64,000 nt of DNA. Origin: Flavobacterium fluviale (GTDB lineage: Bacteria > Bacteroidota > Bacteroidia > Flavobacteriales > Flavobacteriaceae). Position 1 is the first letter of the stretch, and every line of letters starts with the position of its first letter. Under the pieces are notes generated by a model. It was not told the origin of the DNA, ran no database searches, and saw only the letters and a program-made list of their open reading frames with translations. The stretch covers positions 1,612,001-1,676,000 of the forward strand of contig NZ_CP030261.1 in NCBI RefSeq assembly GCF_003312915.1, read 5' to 3'. This document shows positions 38,261 through 46,350 of the stretch, piece after piece. Made by a program: the position numbers and the translations under genes.

Positions 38261-38294
38261 TCTGTAGAGACGCACCGCAGTGCGTCTGTACAGA
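38261..38294. repeat. Palindromic repeat, short-loop copy
   Basis: The 15-base arms at 38261-38275 and 38280-38294 pair with one mismatch around GTGCGTCT. The element shares TGTAGAGACGCACC with the copy at 37387. Confidence 0.85.
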
Positions 38295-38323
38295 TATGTT
38301 TTTGTGTTGAGAATTTTTTATAA

Positions 38324-39172
38324 TTATTGATTTACCTGCGCACCTTCCCAGCCAATTATGGCCGTTTTTCGGGTATTTCCCCACATATAACCGCCAAAGA
38401 TTCCAGAAGATTGAATTACGCGGTGACACGGAATTAAAAACGCAACAGGATTACTGCCAATTGCAGTTCCGACTGCTCGTGATGCATTTGGTTTTTCAAT
38501 TTGCTGTGCAATCGAACCATAAGTAGAAAGCTGTCCCATTGGAATCTTTAATAAAGTTTCCCATACTTTCAATTGAAAATCGGTTCCTTTTAAATGCAGT
38601 TTGATTTCAGATAATTTTCTCCAGTCGTTTTGAAAAATAAATAGCGCATTTTGTTGTGCTAAATCTAATTTTCTTGTGAAAGACGCATTTGGGAATTTGT
38701 TTTTTAAATCCACAAATCCGATTGTTTCATCTTCGGCGAAAGCCATAAAACAAACACCTTTTTGAGTTGACGCAACAATAATATTCCCAAACGGACTTTC
38801 GGCAAAACTGTAATTAATTTCGAGATTTTTGCCGCCGTTTTTATATTCAGCAGGTGTCATTCCTTCGATATTTACAAACAAATCGTGAAGTCGGCTTGTG
38901 CCGGACAAACCAGTTTCATAAGCTGTTTCTGAAACCGTTGCCCGATTTTCTTTGAGTAGTTTTTTAGCATGTTCAATACTTGTGTACTGCAAAAACTTCT
39001 TCGGACTTGTTCCTGCCCATTCGCTAAAAAGTCTTTGAAAGTGAAACGGACTCAAATGCACTTTCTCCGCAACCTCATCGAGATTGGGCTGCTCTTTAAA
39101 ATTAGCTTTGATATAATCTATAGCTTCGGCGATACGATTATAATTGATGGTTTCCTGTGTGTTCATCTTCAT
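38324..39172 (-). CDS. ada: Ada-like AraC regulator / O6-methylguanine-DNA methyltransferase
   Basis: The product has 282 residues. An AraC-type HTH (about 10-105, LSPFHFQRLFSEWAGTSPKKFLQY) is joined to a methyltransferase domain with acceptor Cys in FLIPCHRVIQSSG (about 249). The N-terminal phosphotriester/zinc domain of E. coli Ada is absent, but a stand-alone version sits two genes away. The protein would both repair O6-alkylguanine and activate transcription; how the activation signal passes without the fused zinc domain is open. It is the first gene of the minus-strand repair cluster. Confidence 0.92.
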   Translation of the reverse strand: MKMNTQETINYNRIAEAIDYIKANFKEQPNLDEVAEKVHLSPFHFQRLFSEWAGTSPKKFLQYTSIEHAKKLLKENRATVSETAYETGLSGTSRLHDLFVNIEGMTPAEYKNGGKNLEINYSFAESPFGNIIVASTQKGVCFMAFAEDETIGFVDLKNKFPNASFTRKLDLAQQNALFIFQNDWRKLSEIKLHLKGTDFQLKVWETLLKIPMGQLSTYGSIAQQIEKPNASRAVGTAIGSNPVAFLIPCHRVIQSSGIFGGYMWGNTRKTAIIGWEGAQVNQ

Positions 39173-39236
39173 TCAATTTTATAATACAAATATCGATTGG
39201 TTTTAGAAGGTATAAAATCCGAAACTTGCTTAGTTT

Positions 39237-39297
39237 TTTGTTTCAAGTTTCAGGTTTCACGTTCCGGCATAACCTGAAACCTGAAACTTGAAACAAA
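39237..39297. repeat. Perfect 21-bp inverted repeat
   Basis: The arms 39237-39257 and 39277-39297 (core GTTTCAAGTTTCAGGTTT) are exact inverses. It lies between the SMR gene and ada, both on the minus strand. The text AACCTGAAACCTGAAAC recurs at 62015-62031, so it may be a dispersed repeat that also works as a terminator for upstream minus-strand transcription. Confidence 0.75.
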
Positions 39298-39314
39298 TTT
39301 TAAATCGAATGTCT

Positions 39315-39647
39315 TTAATGCGCTGTAGTTTTCGAAAAAACATTAATTACAACAACACCAATTACAATTAAACTCAACCCAATTATTGCGGGTAAATCTG
39401 GGATTTCTTTGAAGAAAATTGCACCAATGATGGTAATTAGTACAATTCCGACTCCAGACCAAATGGCATAAGCGAAACCAACAGGAATCGTTCTAATTGC
39501 AAAACTTAAAAAATAAAATGCGCCGCAATACCCGATAACAGTAATTATGCTTGGAATTAATTTGGTGAATTCTTCAGACTTTTTTAATGCTGAGGTAGCA
39601 ATGATTTCGAAAACAATGGCAATAAATAGGAATAAAAAATTCTTCAT
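39315..39647 (-). CDS. SMR family small multidrug transporter
   Basis: The product has 110 residues and four membrane helices. The membrane-embedded Glu of the family is at about residue 14 (IVFEIIATSALKKSEEF). AIWSGVGIVLITIIG is typical of EmrE/QacE-like members. It is predicted to be a proton-coupled exporter of cationic compounds or guanidinium in the inner membrane. The stop of the WG-repeat gene upstream lies four bases before its start. Confidence 0.9.
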   Translation of the reverse strand: MKNFLFLFIAIVFEIIATSALKKSEEFTKLIPSIITVIGYCGAFYFLSFAIRTIPVGFAYAIWSGVGIVLITIIGAIFFKEIPDLPAIIGLSLIVIGVVVINVFSKTTAH

Positions 39648-39650
39648 GTT

Positions 39651-40733
39651 TTATTTAAGATTATGTTGTCTTGTTGAGACACTTATTAATTTATAACCAT
39701 TTTCTGTTCTTAAAAACTCAAAATGATCTTGTCCTAGATCTGTTTTGTTTTTTGGATTGATGACAATATCCATAGTGGGATACAACCAATCTTTTGCTTC
39801 ATTGCAATTATTGAAATAGATTTCGTACTCACTTGATTCAAAAATAAATTGATTTAGTCCGTCAGAACTAATAAAATAATCGGTTTTTAGATTTTGTAAT
39901 TCCTGAAGTTTTAATTTTAAATAGGTATAATTTTGATTGATGAATTTAGCTTTCGCCGAATTTATCCAGCCGTCTGGTTCTTTCCAGTAAGTAATTTTAT
40001 CAAAAGAATGTTTTTCTAAATTGGCTTTGGATAAATCTTTAAGTAAAGTGTTCTCTAACCAAAATTTAAATTCCTTTTCAAAATTTATGAAAGAGTAATA
40101 TTGTCCGTCAACTCCTTTGAAATTTTCTCTTATTGGATCTTTACTAGGTTCTTTTGATTTTTCTAAAGAATAAAAATTTAAATCACGGATGTAAACGAAA
40201 TTGTCAATTAAAACTTTGTTAGTAATGTCTATTAAGAGTTCTTTTCCGCCAGACCAGAAAAAATGTTCATCGCCTTGTTCTCTTTCTTTTTTCGCATCTA
40301 TAAGAGCGGTAAGCATTCCGTTTTTAACATTCGATAAAGCACTATAATCGGCTGGAATGACTATTGTTCCTTTGCTGTTGAAGAGCCCCATTTTATCAGT
40401 TTTCGGATCTCGAAATCTTATAAAACCCTCACTTTCGCAATCTGTACTATTATCAAAAGTATACAAACTGTCACGCCCAATTATTTTTCCTTCCTTAGTT
40501 AAGTAATAGCTTTTCCACTTGTTATTTTCCTCTTCTGTAACAGCAATAATATTTTCAAATTTACGTGCAATCGTAAAACCCGTAAATTTAGGCTCAATTT
40601 TAATTACACCATTTTTATCTTGAAAACCAATTTTTGTAGTGTCTTTGTTCCAAAAAGCAGTCCATGTATCGCTGGTTTGTGCAAATAAAGTACAGCTAAC
40701 AAGAAAAGTATAAAGAAGGACAATCTTTTTCAT
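39651..40733 (-). CDS. WG-repeat-containing secreted protein
   Basis: The product has 360 residues with a signal peptide (VLLYTFLVSCTLFAQ). Two or three WG-type beta repeats fall in about 30-140 (IGFQDKNGVIKIEPKFTGF, MGLFNSKGTIVIPADYSAL). The C-terminal half is not recognised. Periplasmic or surface location is predicted; function is unknown. Confidence 0.7.
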   Translation of the reverse strand: MKKIVLLYTFLVSCTLFAQTSDTWTAFWNKDTTKIGFQDKNGVIKIEPKFTGFTIARKFENIIAVTEEENNKWKSYYLTKEGKIIGRDSLYTFDNSTDCESEGFIRFRDPKTDKMGLFNSKGTIVIPADYSALSNVKNGMLTALIDAKKEREQGDEHFFWSGGKELLIDITNKVLIDNFVYIRDLNFYSLEKSKEPSKDPIRENFKGVDGQYYSFINFEKEFKFWLENTLLKDLSKANLEKHSFDKITYWKEPDGWINSAKAKFINQNYTYLKLKLQELQNLKTDYFISSDGLNQFIFESSEYEIYFNNCNEAKDWLYPTMDIVINPKNKTDLGQDHFEFLRTENGYKLISVSTRQHNLK

Positions 40734-40743
40734 GGAAATTTAT

Positions 40744-41028
40744 TTATCGCAGATGAACTTCTGTTTCGTTATTTTTTGCTTCATCAAAGCAATCGGCGCA
40801 TAGCATTTTAAAATCGGCTTTGGCTTGAAAAACTTCAGTCCATTCCTCGCCATTATCCAGCAGCCATTGTTCGCATTCATCGCACCAAGCAATTTGCGGA
40901 AGATCTTCTTCGGCTTCGGAATAGAAAAAGCCGACTTTATCTTTCGTGTCTATTGCCATTGCAATATGAATACAGCCAAAAGTCATTTCTTTTGAGCCAT
41001 GTACTTCACATAAAACTTTTTCAATCAT
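40744..41028 (-). CDS. Small Cys-rich, probable zinc-binding protein
   Basis: The product has 94 residues and is cytoplasmic. Cysteines occur as CEVHG, FGCIH, WCDECEQW and LCADC, a layout that could hold one or two zinc ions. The family is not recognised. It is 10 bases upstream of the WG-repeat gene in the same direction. Confidence 0.65.
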   Translation of the reverse strand: MIEKVLCEVHGSKEMTFGCIHIAMAIDTKDKVGFFYSEAEEDLPQIAWCDECEQWLLDNGEEWTEVFQAKADFKMLCADCFDEAKNNETEVHLR

Positions 41029-41091
41029 AATTATATTTTGGCGGGTTCTTTAATTTCAAATTTAAACTTAAAATTTCGAATTTAAAACAGA

Positions 41092-41125
41092 AAACCCGAC
41101 AGGTTTTTAAAAACCTGTCGGGTTT
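41092..41125 (-). terminator. Terminator after ahcY
   Basis: A perfect 34-base palindrome (arms 41092-41108 and 41109-41125, AAACCCGACAGGTTTTT) lies 51 bases past the ahcY stop, with T-rich sequence after it on the minus strand. Confidence 0.8.
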
Positions 41126-41176
41126 GAATATGTATTTAGATAATCTAAAATCTAAACTCAGAAATCTAAAATCAAT

Positions 41177-42493
41177 TTAGTATCTGTAGTATTCTGGTTT
41201 GAATGGACCTTCAACTGGAACACCAATATAAGCAGCCTGATCGTCACGTAAAGTTTCTAACTCAACGCCTAATTTAGCTAAGTGTAAAGCAGCAACTTTT
41301 TCATCTAAATGTTTTGGTAACATATAAACTTCGTTTTTGTAAGCTGCGCTGTTATTCCATAATTCGATTTGAGCCAAAGTCTGGTTTGTAAATGAGTTAC
41401 TCATTACAAAACTTGGGTGACCAGTAGCACAACCAAGGTTTACTAAACGACCTTCAGCCAAGATGATGATATCTTTTCCGTTGATGTTGTATTTGTCAAC
41501 CTGAGGTTTGATTTCGATTTTAGACGCACCGTGGTTTTTGTTTAACCAAGCCATGTCGATTTCGTTATCGAAGTGACCGATGTTACAAACAACCGTTTTA
41601 TCTTTCATTTGTTCGAAGTGCTCTCCAAGAACAATATCTTTATTTCCTGTAGTTGTAATGATGATATCAGCATTAGCAATTACAGTATTTAATTTTTTAA
41701 CTTCATAACCGTCCATTGCAGCTTGTAAAGCACAAATTGGATCGATTTCAGTAACTGTTACAATAGATCCAGCACCTCTAAAAGAAGCAGCAGTTCCTTT
41801 TCCAACATCACCGTATCCACAAACGATTACTCTTTTTCCAGCCAACATTAAGTCAGTTGCACGACGAACAGCATCAACTGCAGATTCTTTACAACCGTAT
41901 TTGTTATCAAATTTAGATTTAGTAACAGAGTCGTTAATGTTGATAGCAGGCATTGGTAAAGTTCCAGCTTTTACTCTTTCGTAAAGTCTGTGAACACCAG
42001 TTGTAGTTTCTTCAGAAAGACCTTTAATTCCAGGAACCAATTCTGGGTAACGATCAATAACCATGTTAGTTAAATCTCCACCATCATCCAAAATCATGTT
42101 CAATGGTTTTCTGTCCTCACCAAAGAATAAAGTCTGCTCAATACACCAGTCAAATGATTCTTCGTCAAGACCTTTCCAAGCATAAACTTGAATTCCAGCA
42201 GCAGCAATAGCAGCAGCAGCCTGATCTTGAGTAGAGAAAATGTTACAAGAAGACCAAGTAACCTCAGCACCAAGAGCGATTAAAGTTTCGATTAAAACAG
42301 CAGTTTGAATCGTCATGTGTAAACATCCAGCGATACGAGCACCTTTAAGAGGCTGTTCGTCTTTATATTCAGCACGAAGCGCCATTAAACCTGGCATTTC
42401 AGCTTCAGCTAATTCAATTTCTTTTCTTCCCCAAGCCGCTAGAGAAATGTCTTTTACTTTGAAAGCCACATAAGGCGTAGTTGTAGTACTCAT
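41177..42493 (-). CDS. ahcY: Adenosylhomocysteinase
   Basis: The product has 438 residues and full family length. It hydrolyses S-adenosylhomocysteine to adenosine and homocysteine in the methyl cycle. Visible marks are [23 protein letters not shown], the NAD-binding [28 protein letters not shown] and the C-terminal KPEYYRY. It is monocistronic, with its own -7 element upstream and a strong terminator downstream. Confidence 0.97.
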   Translation of the reverse strand: MSTTTTPYVAFKVKDISLAAWGRKEIELAEAEMPGLMALRAEYKDEQPLKGARIAGCLHMTIQTAVLIETLIALGAEVTWSSCNIFSTQDQAAAAIAAAGIQVYAWKGLDEESFDWCIEQTLFFGEDRKPLNMILDDGGDLTNMVIDRYPELVPGIKGLSEETTTGVHRLYERVKAGTLPMPAININDSVTKSKFDNKYGCKESAVDAVRRATDLMLAGKRVIVCGYGDVGKGTAASFRGAGSIVTVTEIDPICALQAAMDGYEVKKLNTVIANADIIITTTGNKDIVLGEHFEQMKDKTVVCNIGHFDNEIDMAWLNKNHGASKIEIKPQVDKYNINGKDIIILAEGRLVNLGCATGHPSFVMSNSFTNQTLAQIELWNNSAAYKNEVYMLPKHLDEKVAALHLAKLGVELETLRDDQAAYIGVPVEGPFKPEYYRY

Positions 42494-42527
42494 TTATAGT
42501 GTATATTTGTATATTGTAAAATTTTTG

Positions 42528-42535
42528 CAAATTTA
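42528..42535 (-). promoter_or_regulatory. Probable -7 element for ahcY
   Basis: On the minus strand TAAATTTG matches TAnnTTTG and lies about 35 bases before the ahcY ATG. Confidence 0.5.
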
Positions 42536-42674
42536 CATAATACCTTTTGAATTTTACTACTTTCTATCAGATTTGTGAAATCTTTAATTTCTTAATCTCT
42601 AGAATATTAGTTTATAAATCGTTTTAAACCATATAACTGATATAAGTTCATTTTAAAAAAGATTGTTAAACTAT

Positions 42675-42682
42675 TACCTTTG
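42675..42682 (+). promoter_or_regulatory. Probable -7 element for the phosphopantetheinyl transferase gene
   Basis: TACCTTTG matches the consensus exactly, about 108 bases before the ATG, implying a leader of about 100 bases. Confidence 0.45.
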
Positions 42683-42790
42683 CAGTGAATTGCTTATATT
42701 TACTAATACATTTTTGAGCCAGCAGTTATATTTTCTGATATTACTTATATGGTTTAAAATTAACCATTCATAATTTACAATTAAAAAGAA

Positions 42791-43441
42791 ATGCCTTTAT
42801 TTCAGACCATACAATTCAATGAAACTACTAAAATTTTAATTTGGGAAATAACCGAATCTTTTGATGAATTGTATAGTAAAGTAACACTAAAAGAAAAAAC
42901 ACAGCGAAGACTTGACGGAATGAAATCGCAGATGCATCAGCGTGCTTTTTTAAGTGTTCGAATGCTGATTCAGGAAATGGGTTTTACCGATAAAGACTTG
43001 CATTATGACGAATTTGGCAAACCGTATTTTGATTGTCATAATTATATCTCAATTACACATTCATATCATTTTGCTGCGATAATTATAAGCGATGAAACGG
43101 TAGGAATTGATATGGAATTGCAGCGCGAAAAAATTCAGAAAATTGCAGATAAATTTACGGATTATGAATGCAATTATTTAGAACCAAAATTTTCAGAAGA
43201 ATATATTAAAAAGCTTACGGTTATTTGGGGTGCTAAAGAGGCAATCTTTAAAATTAGAAATGAAAAAGGAATCAGCTTTAAAGACCATATTAGGGTAGAA
43301 GATTTTTCTTTAGATAAAAAACAAACTCAATCCAGCCTTCATTTCGATGATCTGATAAAAGATTTTGATGTTCATTATGAAGAAATCAAATCAGATAATT
43401 TTGAAGGAACTTTTACTTTGGTTTATGCTTTTGAGAAGTAG
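42791..43441 (+). CDS. 4'-phosphopantetheinyl transferase family protein
   Basis: The product has 216 residues. It transfers the phosphopantetheine arm of CoA to carrier proteins. The family motifs are VGIDMELQR (about residue 113, with metal-binding Asp and Glu) and WGAKEAIFKIRNEKGISF (about 150). It resembles the Sfp-like group rather than AcpS. No PKS or NRPS gene lies nearby, so its target is unknown. Confidence 0.88.
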   Translation: MPLFQTIQFNETTKILIWEITESFDELYSKVTLKEKTQRRLDGMKSQMHQRAFLSVRMLIQEMGFTDKDLHYDEFGKPYFDCHNYISITHSYHFAAIIISDETVGIDMELQREKIQKIADKFTDYECNYLEPKFSEEYIKKLTVIWGAKEAIFKIRNEKGISFKDHIRVEDFSLDKKQTQSSLHFDDLIKDFDVHYEEIKSDNFEGTFTLVYAFEK

Positions 43442-43514
43442 TTTTTAGTCGCAGTTTTCAGTGACAGTTTTCAGTCTAGTCATTGCTTCGTTTCTCGCAA
43501 TGGCAGAATAATGA

Positions 43515-43913
43515 TTAAATTTCGCTTTCTTTTTGTCTATGCTTAAACATACTCACATAAAGGAAAGTGCTCATTTTTCGAGCGCGTCTTTTTAAGGTTT
43601 CGACATTTTCGCCTTCAAAATGTTCATCTAATGTCTGCGCCCAGTGATTCAGCCAGATTCCGAATTCGTTTGCTGTAATACTTTCGTTAAAATGAGCGTC
43701 AACTTCATTATGAACCGCATGCGGATTTCCTTTGTATTTGCGTACGGCAAATAAGTTCGTTTCCCAAAAATCAGTCAGTTTTTCAAGATGCGCATCCCAA
43801 TCTGTAATTATTTCATTAAAATAAGAGCCAATTTCTTGATCGGCTCTTATCTTATCATAGAATTGATTTACCAAAAACGTGAGATCATCCCTATTTTCTA
43901 TTTGCTTTTTCAC
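43515..43913 (-). CDS. Group III truncated haemoglobin
   Basis: The product has 132 residues. Group III globin signs are LVNQFYDKIRADQEIGSYF, FWETNLFAVRKYKGNPHAVH and FGIWLNHWAQTLDEHFEG. It would bind oxygen or NO in the cytoplasm. Its ATG overlaps the stop of the membrane-protein gene by four bases (ATGA type), so the two are translated together. The promoter upstream carries an FNR-like box. Confidence 0.9.
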   Translation of the reverse strand: MKKQIENRDDLTFLVNQFYDKIRADQEIGSYFNEIITDWDAHLEKLTDFWETNLFAVRKYKGNPHAVHNEVDAHFNESITANEFGIWLNHWAQTLDEHFEGENVETLKRRARKMSTFLYVSMFKHRQKESEI

Positions 43914-44197
43914 AGAATGAGAGTGTTTAACAGAATAAATACCACGCTTAAAATTGAACTAAGAATTAAAAGATTGAAAACTACTTTATGTTTCATTTGT
44001 GCCAAAATTGAAGTATTTACAAAAATACAAGCTAAAACAATGATAGCTAATTGAATCATTTGAAAAACAGAAGTTCCGTTAGATAAAACGTACATTGCAG
44101 CAGCGCCTCCTAAACAGCTTTGACCAATTACAGCCATTGCAGCAGAACCCATATAACTTTTGTTGAAATTTTCGAATGTTGTTTGATATAGTGTCAT
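43910..44197 (-). CDS. Small membrane protein coupled to truncated haemoglobin
   Basis: The product has 95 residues from ATG 44197; a longer frame to 44263 would run through the promoter and operator and is rejected. Three hydrophobic segments are visible (around YMGSAAMAVIGQ, IQLAIIVLACIFV and FNLLILSSILSVVFILL). The family is not recognised. Coupling to the globin and the FNR-like promoter suggest a job in the response to oxygen limitation or NO. Confidence 0.7.
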   Translation of the reverse strand: MTLYQTTFENFNKSYMGSAAMAVIGQSCLGGAAAMYVLSNGTSVFQMIQLAIIVLACIFVNTSILAQMKHKVVFNLLILSSILSVVFILLNTLIL

Positions 44198-44218
44198 GAT
44201 ATTGAGATTTTTATACCA

Positions 44219-44226
44219 CAAAGGTA
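44219..44226 (-). promoter_or_regulatory. -7 element of the haemoglobin operon
   Basis: On the minus strand TACCTTTG is an exact match to TAnnTTTG, 22 bases before the ATG at 44197. No TTG -33 element is present at the usual spacing; an FNR-like box sits there instead. Confidence 0.6.
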
Positions 44227-44245
44227 CGTTCACAATACCGCTGCA

Positions 44246-44267
44246 TTTTATGATTAAAATCATAAAA
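44246..44267. promoter_or_regulatory. FNR/CRP-type operator before the haemoglobin operon
   Basis: The 10-base arms TTTTATGATT and AATCATAAAA are perfect inverses around two bases. The core TGAT-N4-ATCA matches the FNR half-sites. Its centre is about 34 bases from the centre of the -7 element, that is near -41, the class II activator position. It lies between the regulator gene and its likely target. Confidence 0.7.
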
Positions 44268-44278
44268 CGAGAACTTTT

Positions 44279-44875
44279 TTATCTGTATACTTTCCTGTTT
44301 ATAATCTTCAATTCGCCTTTTTTTTCTAAAGCTTTTATAGCCCGAATAACTGTTTCTACACGTAAACCAGTTAAATCTCCAATTTGCTGTCTCGTAAAAT
44401 TAATCAGATAACCATTTTTATCTTTTTGAAAATTAAAGTAAGCAATTCCGTGATCGATTAATTTTAAAACCCGATGTTCTGGTTCATGTGTCGATATTTC
44501 CGCGGCCATAACCGATTTATAATACAATCGCTGCGCAAGGTTTTCGATGATTTTAATACTTATTGCAGGATTTTCTTCAAGCAGTTTCATGAAATTAGAT
44601 TTTGGAAGAAGCAAAATCTGGCTGTCTTCTACAGCAATTGAATTGGCAGGATATTTTTGGTTTAAAAATAATGGAGGTTCTCCAAAAGACTGCTCTTTAT
44701 AAAATATTCCCTGAATAAATTCTCGTCCGTCGTCGTTGTAATTAGACATTTTGATTTCGCCAGAAACTATCTGATAATAATACGCGGGCAGATTTCCTTC
44801 TTCAAAGATAATTTCACCTTTTTCAAAGGACTTTTTTACCGCACCATATTTCTCTAATAATTCTGCTTCGATCAT
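44279..44875 (-). CDS. Crp/Fnr family transcription regulator without cysteines
   Basis: The product has 198 residues: a cyclic-nucleotide-binding-type beta-roll (about 10-110), a dimer helix, and a winged HTH (FTRQQIGDLTGLRVETVIRAIKALEKKG). The recognition helix keeps the VET-x-x-R pattern of FNR. There is no Cys at all, so it cannot carry the FNR iron-sulphur cluster; haem, a nucleotide or another ligand would be needed. It lies just upstream of the FNR-like operator. Confidence 0.88.
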   Translation of the reverse strand: MIEAELLEKYGAVKKSFEKGEIIFEEGNLPAYYYQIVSGEIKMSNYNDDGREFIQGIFYKEQSFGEPPLFLNQKYPANSIAVEDSQILLLPKSNFMKLLEENPAISIKIIENLAQRLYYKSVMAAEISTHEPEHRVLKLIDHGIAYFNFQKDKNGYLINFTRQQIGDLTGLRVETVIRAIKALEKKGELKIINRKVYR

Positions 44876-44908
44876 AAATTGATTCTTTGGTTCTTAACAA
44901 AGACATTA

Positions 44909-44916
44909 CAAATATA
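44909..44916 (-). promoter_or_regulatory. Probable -7 element for the Crp/Fnr gene
   Basis: On the minus strand TATATTTG matches TAnnTTTG, 34 bases before the ATG at 44875. No FNR-like box was found beside it. Confidence 0.45.
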
Positions 44917-44969
44917 ATTCATTCATAATAGTTCTTCTACGTTAAAAACTTTTTACTTTTACAGCCATT

Positions 44970-45701
44970 ATGGAGCAAAAAACACTTACTACGATCCATC
45001 AGCAGATTTTGGCAGCTAAGAAAAGCGGCCAGAAATTATTGGCTATACTTTTGGATCCTGATAAAATTGTCTGGGAAAATTTAGAACATTTATTAGATAA
45101 AATAAATCAATCACCTGCAACCCATATTTTTGTTGGAGGAAGTATTGTTCAAAGCACTATTTTAGAAGATTTAATTGCACAGCTAAAACAAAAAACAAAT
45201 TTACCAGTTGTAATATTTCCTGGAGATCCGTCGCAGATTTCCCCACAGGCAGATGCTATTTTGTTCCTGTCTTTATTATCTGGAAGAAATCCTGATTATT
45301 TAATAGAATATCAAGTTCAGGCAGCGCCAATATTAAAAAAAACAAATCTTGAAGTACTATCAACAGGATACATTTTAATTGAAAGCGGTAATGAAACGGC
45401 TGTTGCCCGAGTTAGTAAAACTGAGCCGCTTAACCGCGAAAACTTTGATCTCGCTCTTGCAACTGCACAAGCAGGCGAAATGCTCGGCAACAAATTGATT
45501 TATCTAGAAGCGGGAAGCGGGGCAGAGAAGCCGGTTCCTTTAGAAATGATTTCACTGATTGCTCAAAACATCGAAATTCCTATAATTGTTGGAGGAGGAA
45601 TTGTAGATTTGCATGGAATTAAAAAAGCTTATAATGCTGGTGCAGATTTAGTGGTTATAGGAACTGCTTTTGAAAATGACAGTCATTTTTTCGATTCATA
45701 A
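44970..45701 (+). CDS. Geranylgeranylglyceryl/heptaprenylglyceryl phosphate synthase (PcrB/GGGPS family)
   Basis: The product has 243 residues, a TIM barrel. It joins glycerol-1-phosphate to a polyprenyl diphosphate by an ether bond. Family marks are LLDPDK, FVGGSIVQST, FPGDPSQIS, EAGSGAEKPVP and VGGGIVD. Flavobacteria are known to have group II enzymes of this type, yet bacterial use of the product is unclear. It starts a plus-strand run with pnuC 28 bases on. Confidence 0.9.
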   Translation: MEQKTLTTIHQQILAAKKSGQKLLAILLDPDKIVWENLEHLLDKINQSPATHIFVGGSIVQSTILEDLIAQLKQKTNLPVVIFPGDPSQISPQADAILFLSLLSGRNPDYLIEYQVQAAPILKKTNLEVLSTGYILIESGNETAVARVSKTEPLNRENFDLALATAQAGEMLGNKLIYLEAGSGAEKPVPLEMISLIAQNIEIPIIVGGGIVDLHGIKKAYNAGADLVVIGTAFENDSHFFDS

Positions 45702-45729
45702 AAATTAACCGCCTTTAAATACCACAAAA

Positions 45730-46350
45730 ATGATTGACTTTTTTCTTGATAGTTATAAAAATGCGCCGTTGTGGCATATTGCTCTTGAGTTTTTAGTATT
45801 TGTTTTTGGTATTTTAAGTGTATGGTTTGCAAAAAAAGAAAATATTTGGGTTTACCCAACAGGATTAATTGCAACGGTAATTTCAGTTTACCTGCTATAT
45901 GTAGCAGGTTATATTGGAGACATGATTATCAATGCCTATTTTTCAATAATGAGTATTTACGGGTGGTATGTTTGGGCAAAAGGAGGAACAGTTGAAGAAA
46001 ATCTGCCGATTACTCGTACAACTTTTAATGAAAAAATAATTGGAATCTTACTGTTTATTGTTACCGTTTTTGTAGTTTTCGGAATTTATAAATATTTTGG
46101 CTATGAAATTAAAGCAGACAATTATGTCGATATGATTTCGTCTGGAATATTTTTTGCGGGAATGTGGTACATGGCCAGGAAGAAAATAGAAAACTGGACA
46201 CTTTGGATTATTGGTGATATTATTGTTGTACCTCTTTATGCCTATCGCGGCTTAGGGATGCTGTCACTTCAGTATATAATTTTTACAATTTTGGCTATTG
46301 CAGCTTATTTAGAATGGAGAAAGATCTTAGACAGCAAAAAACAACTATAA
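45730..46350 (+). CDS. pnuC: PnuC/PnuT family vitamin transporter
   Basis: The product has 206 residues and about seven membrane helices. The Pnu signature MSIYGWYVWAKGG is at about residue 78, and WTLWIIGDIIVVPLYAYRGL lies near the C-terminus. Pnu proteins move nicotinamide riboside (PnuC), thiamine (PnuT) or riboflavin (PnuX) by facilitated diffusion, with trapping by phosphorylation. A NadR-type kinase overlaps its 3' end, favouring nicotinamide riboside. A TPP riboswitch and receptor about 2.6 kb downstream favour thiamine. The substrate cannot be settled from sequence alone. Confidence 0.88.
   Translation: MIDFFLDSYKNAPLWHIALEFLVFVFGILSVWFAKKENIWVYPTGLIATVISVYLLYVAGYIGDMIINAYFSIMSIYGWYVWAKGGTVEENLPITRTTFNEKIIGILLFIVTVFVVFGIYKYFGYEIKADNYVDMISSGIFFAGMWYMARKKIENWTLWIIGDIIVVPLYAYRGLGMLSLQYIIFTILAIAAYLEWRKILDSKKQL

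Noticed and set aside
37387-38294. CRISPR-like repeats
   Set aside because: Only two unequal palindromic copies with no spacer series; no cas gene in the window.
38097-38429. Minus-strand 110-codon frame between ada and the oxygenase
   Set aside because: It overlaps both genes in another frame and crosses a palindromic repeat.
44198-44263. Longer start of the small membrane protein
   Set aside because: It would run through the FNR-like box and the -7 element; ATG 44197 fits the promoter.
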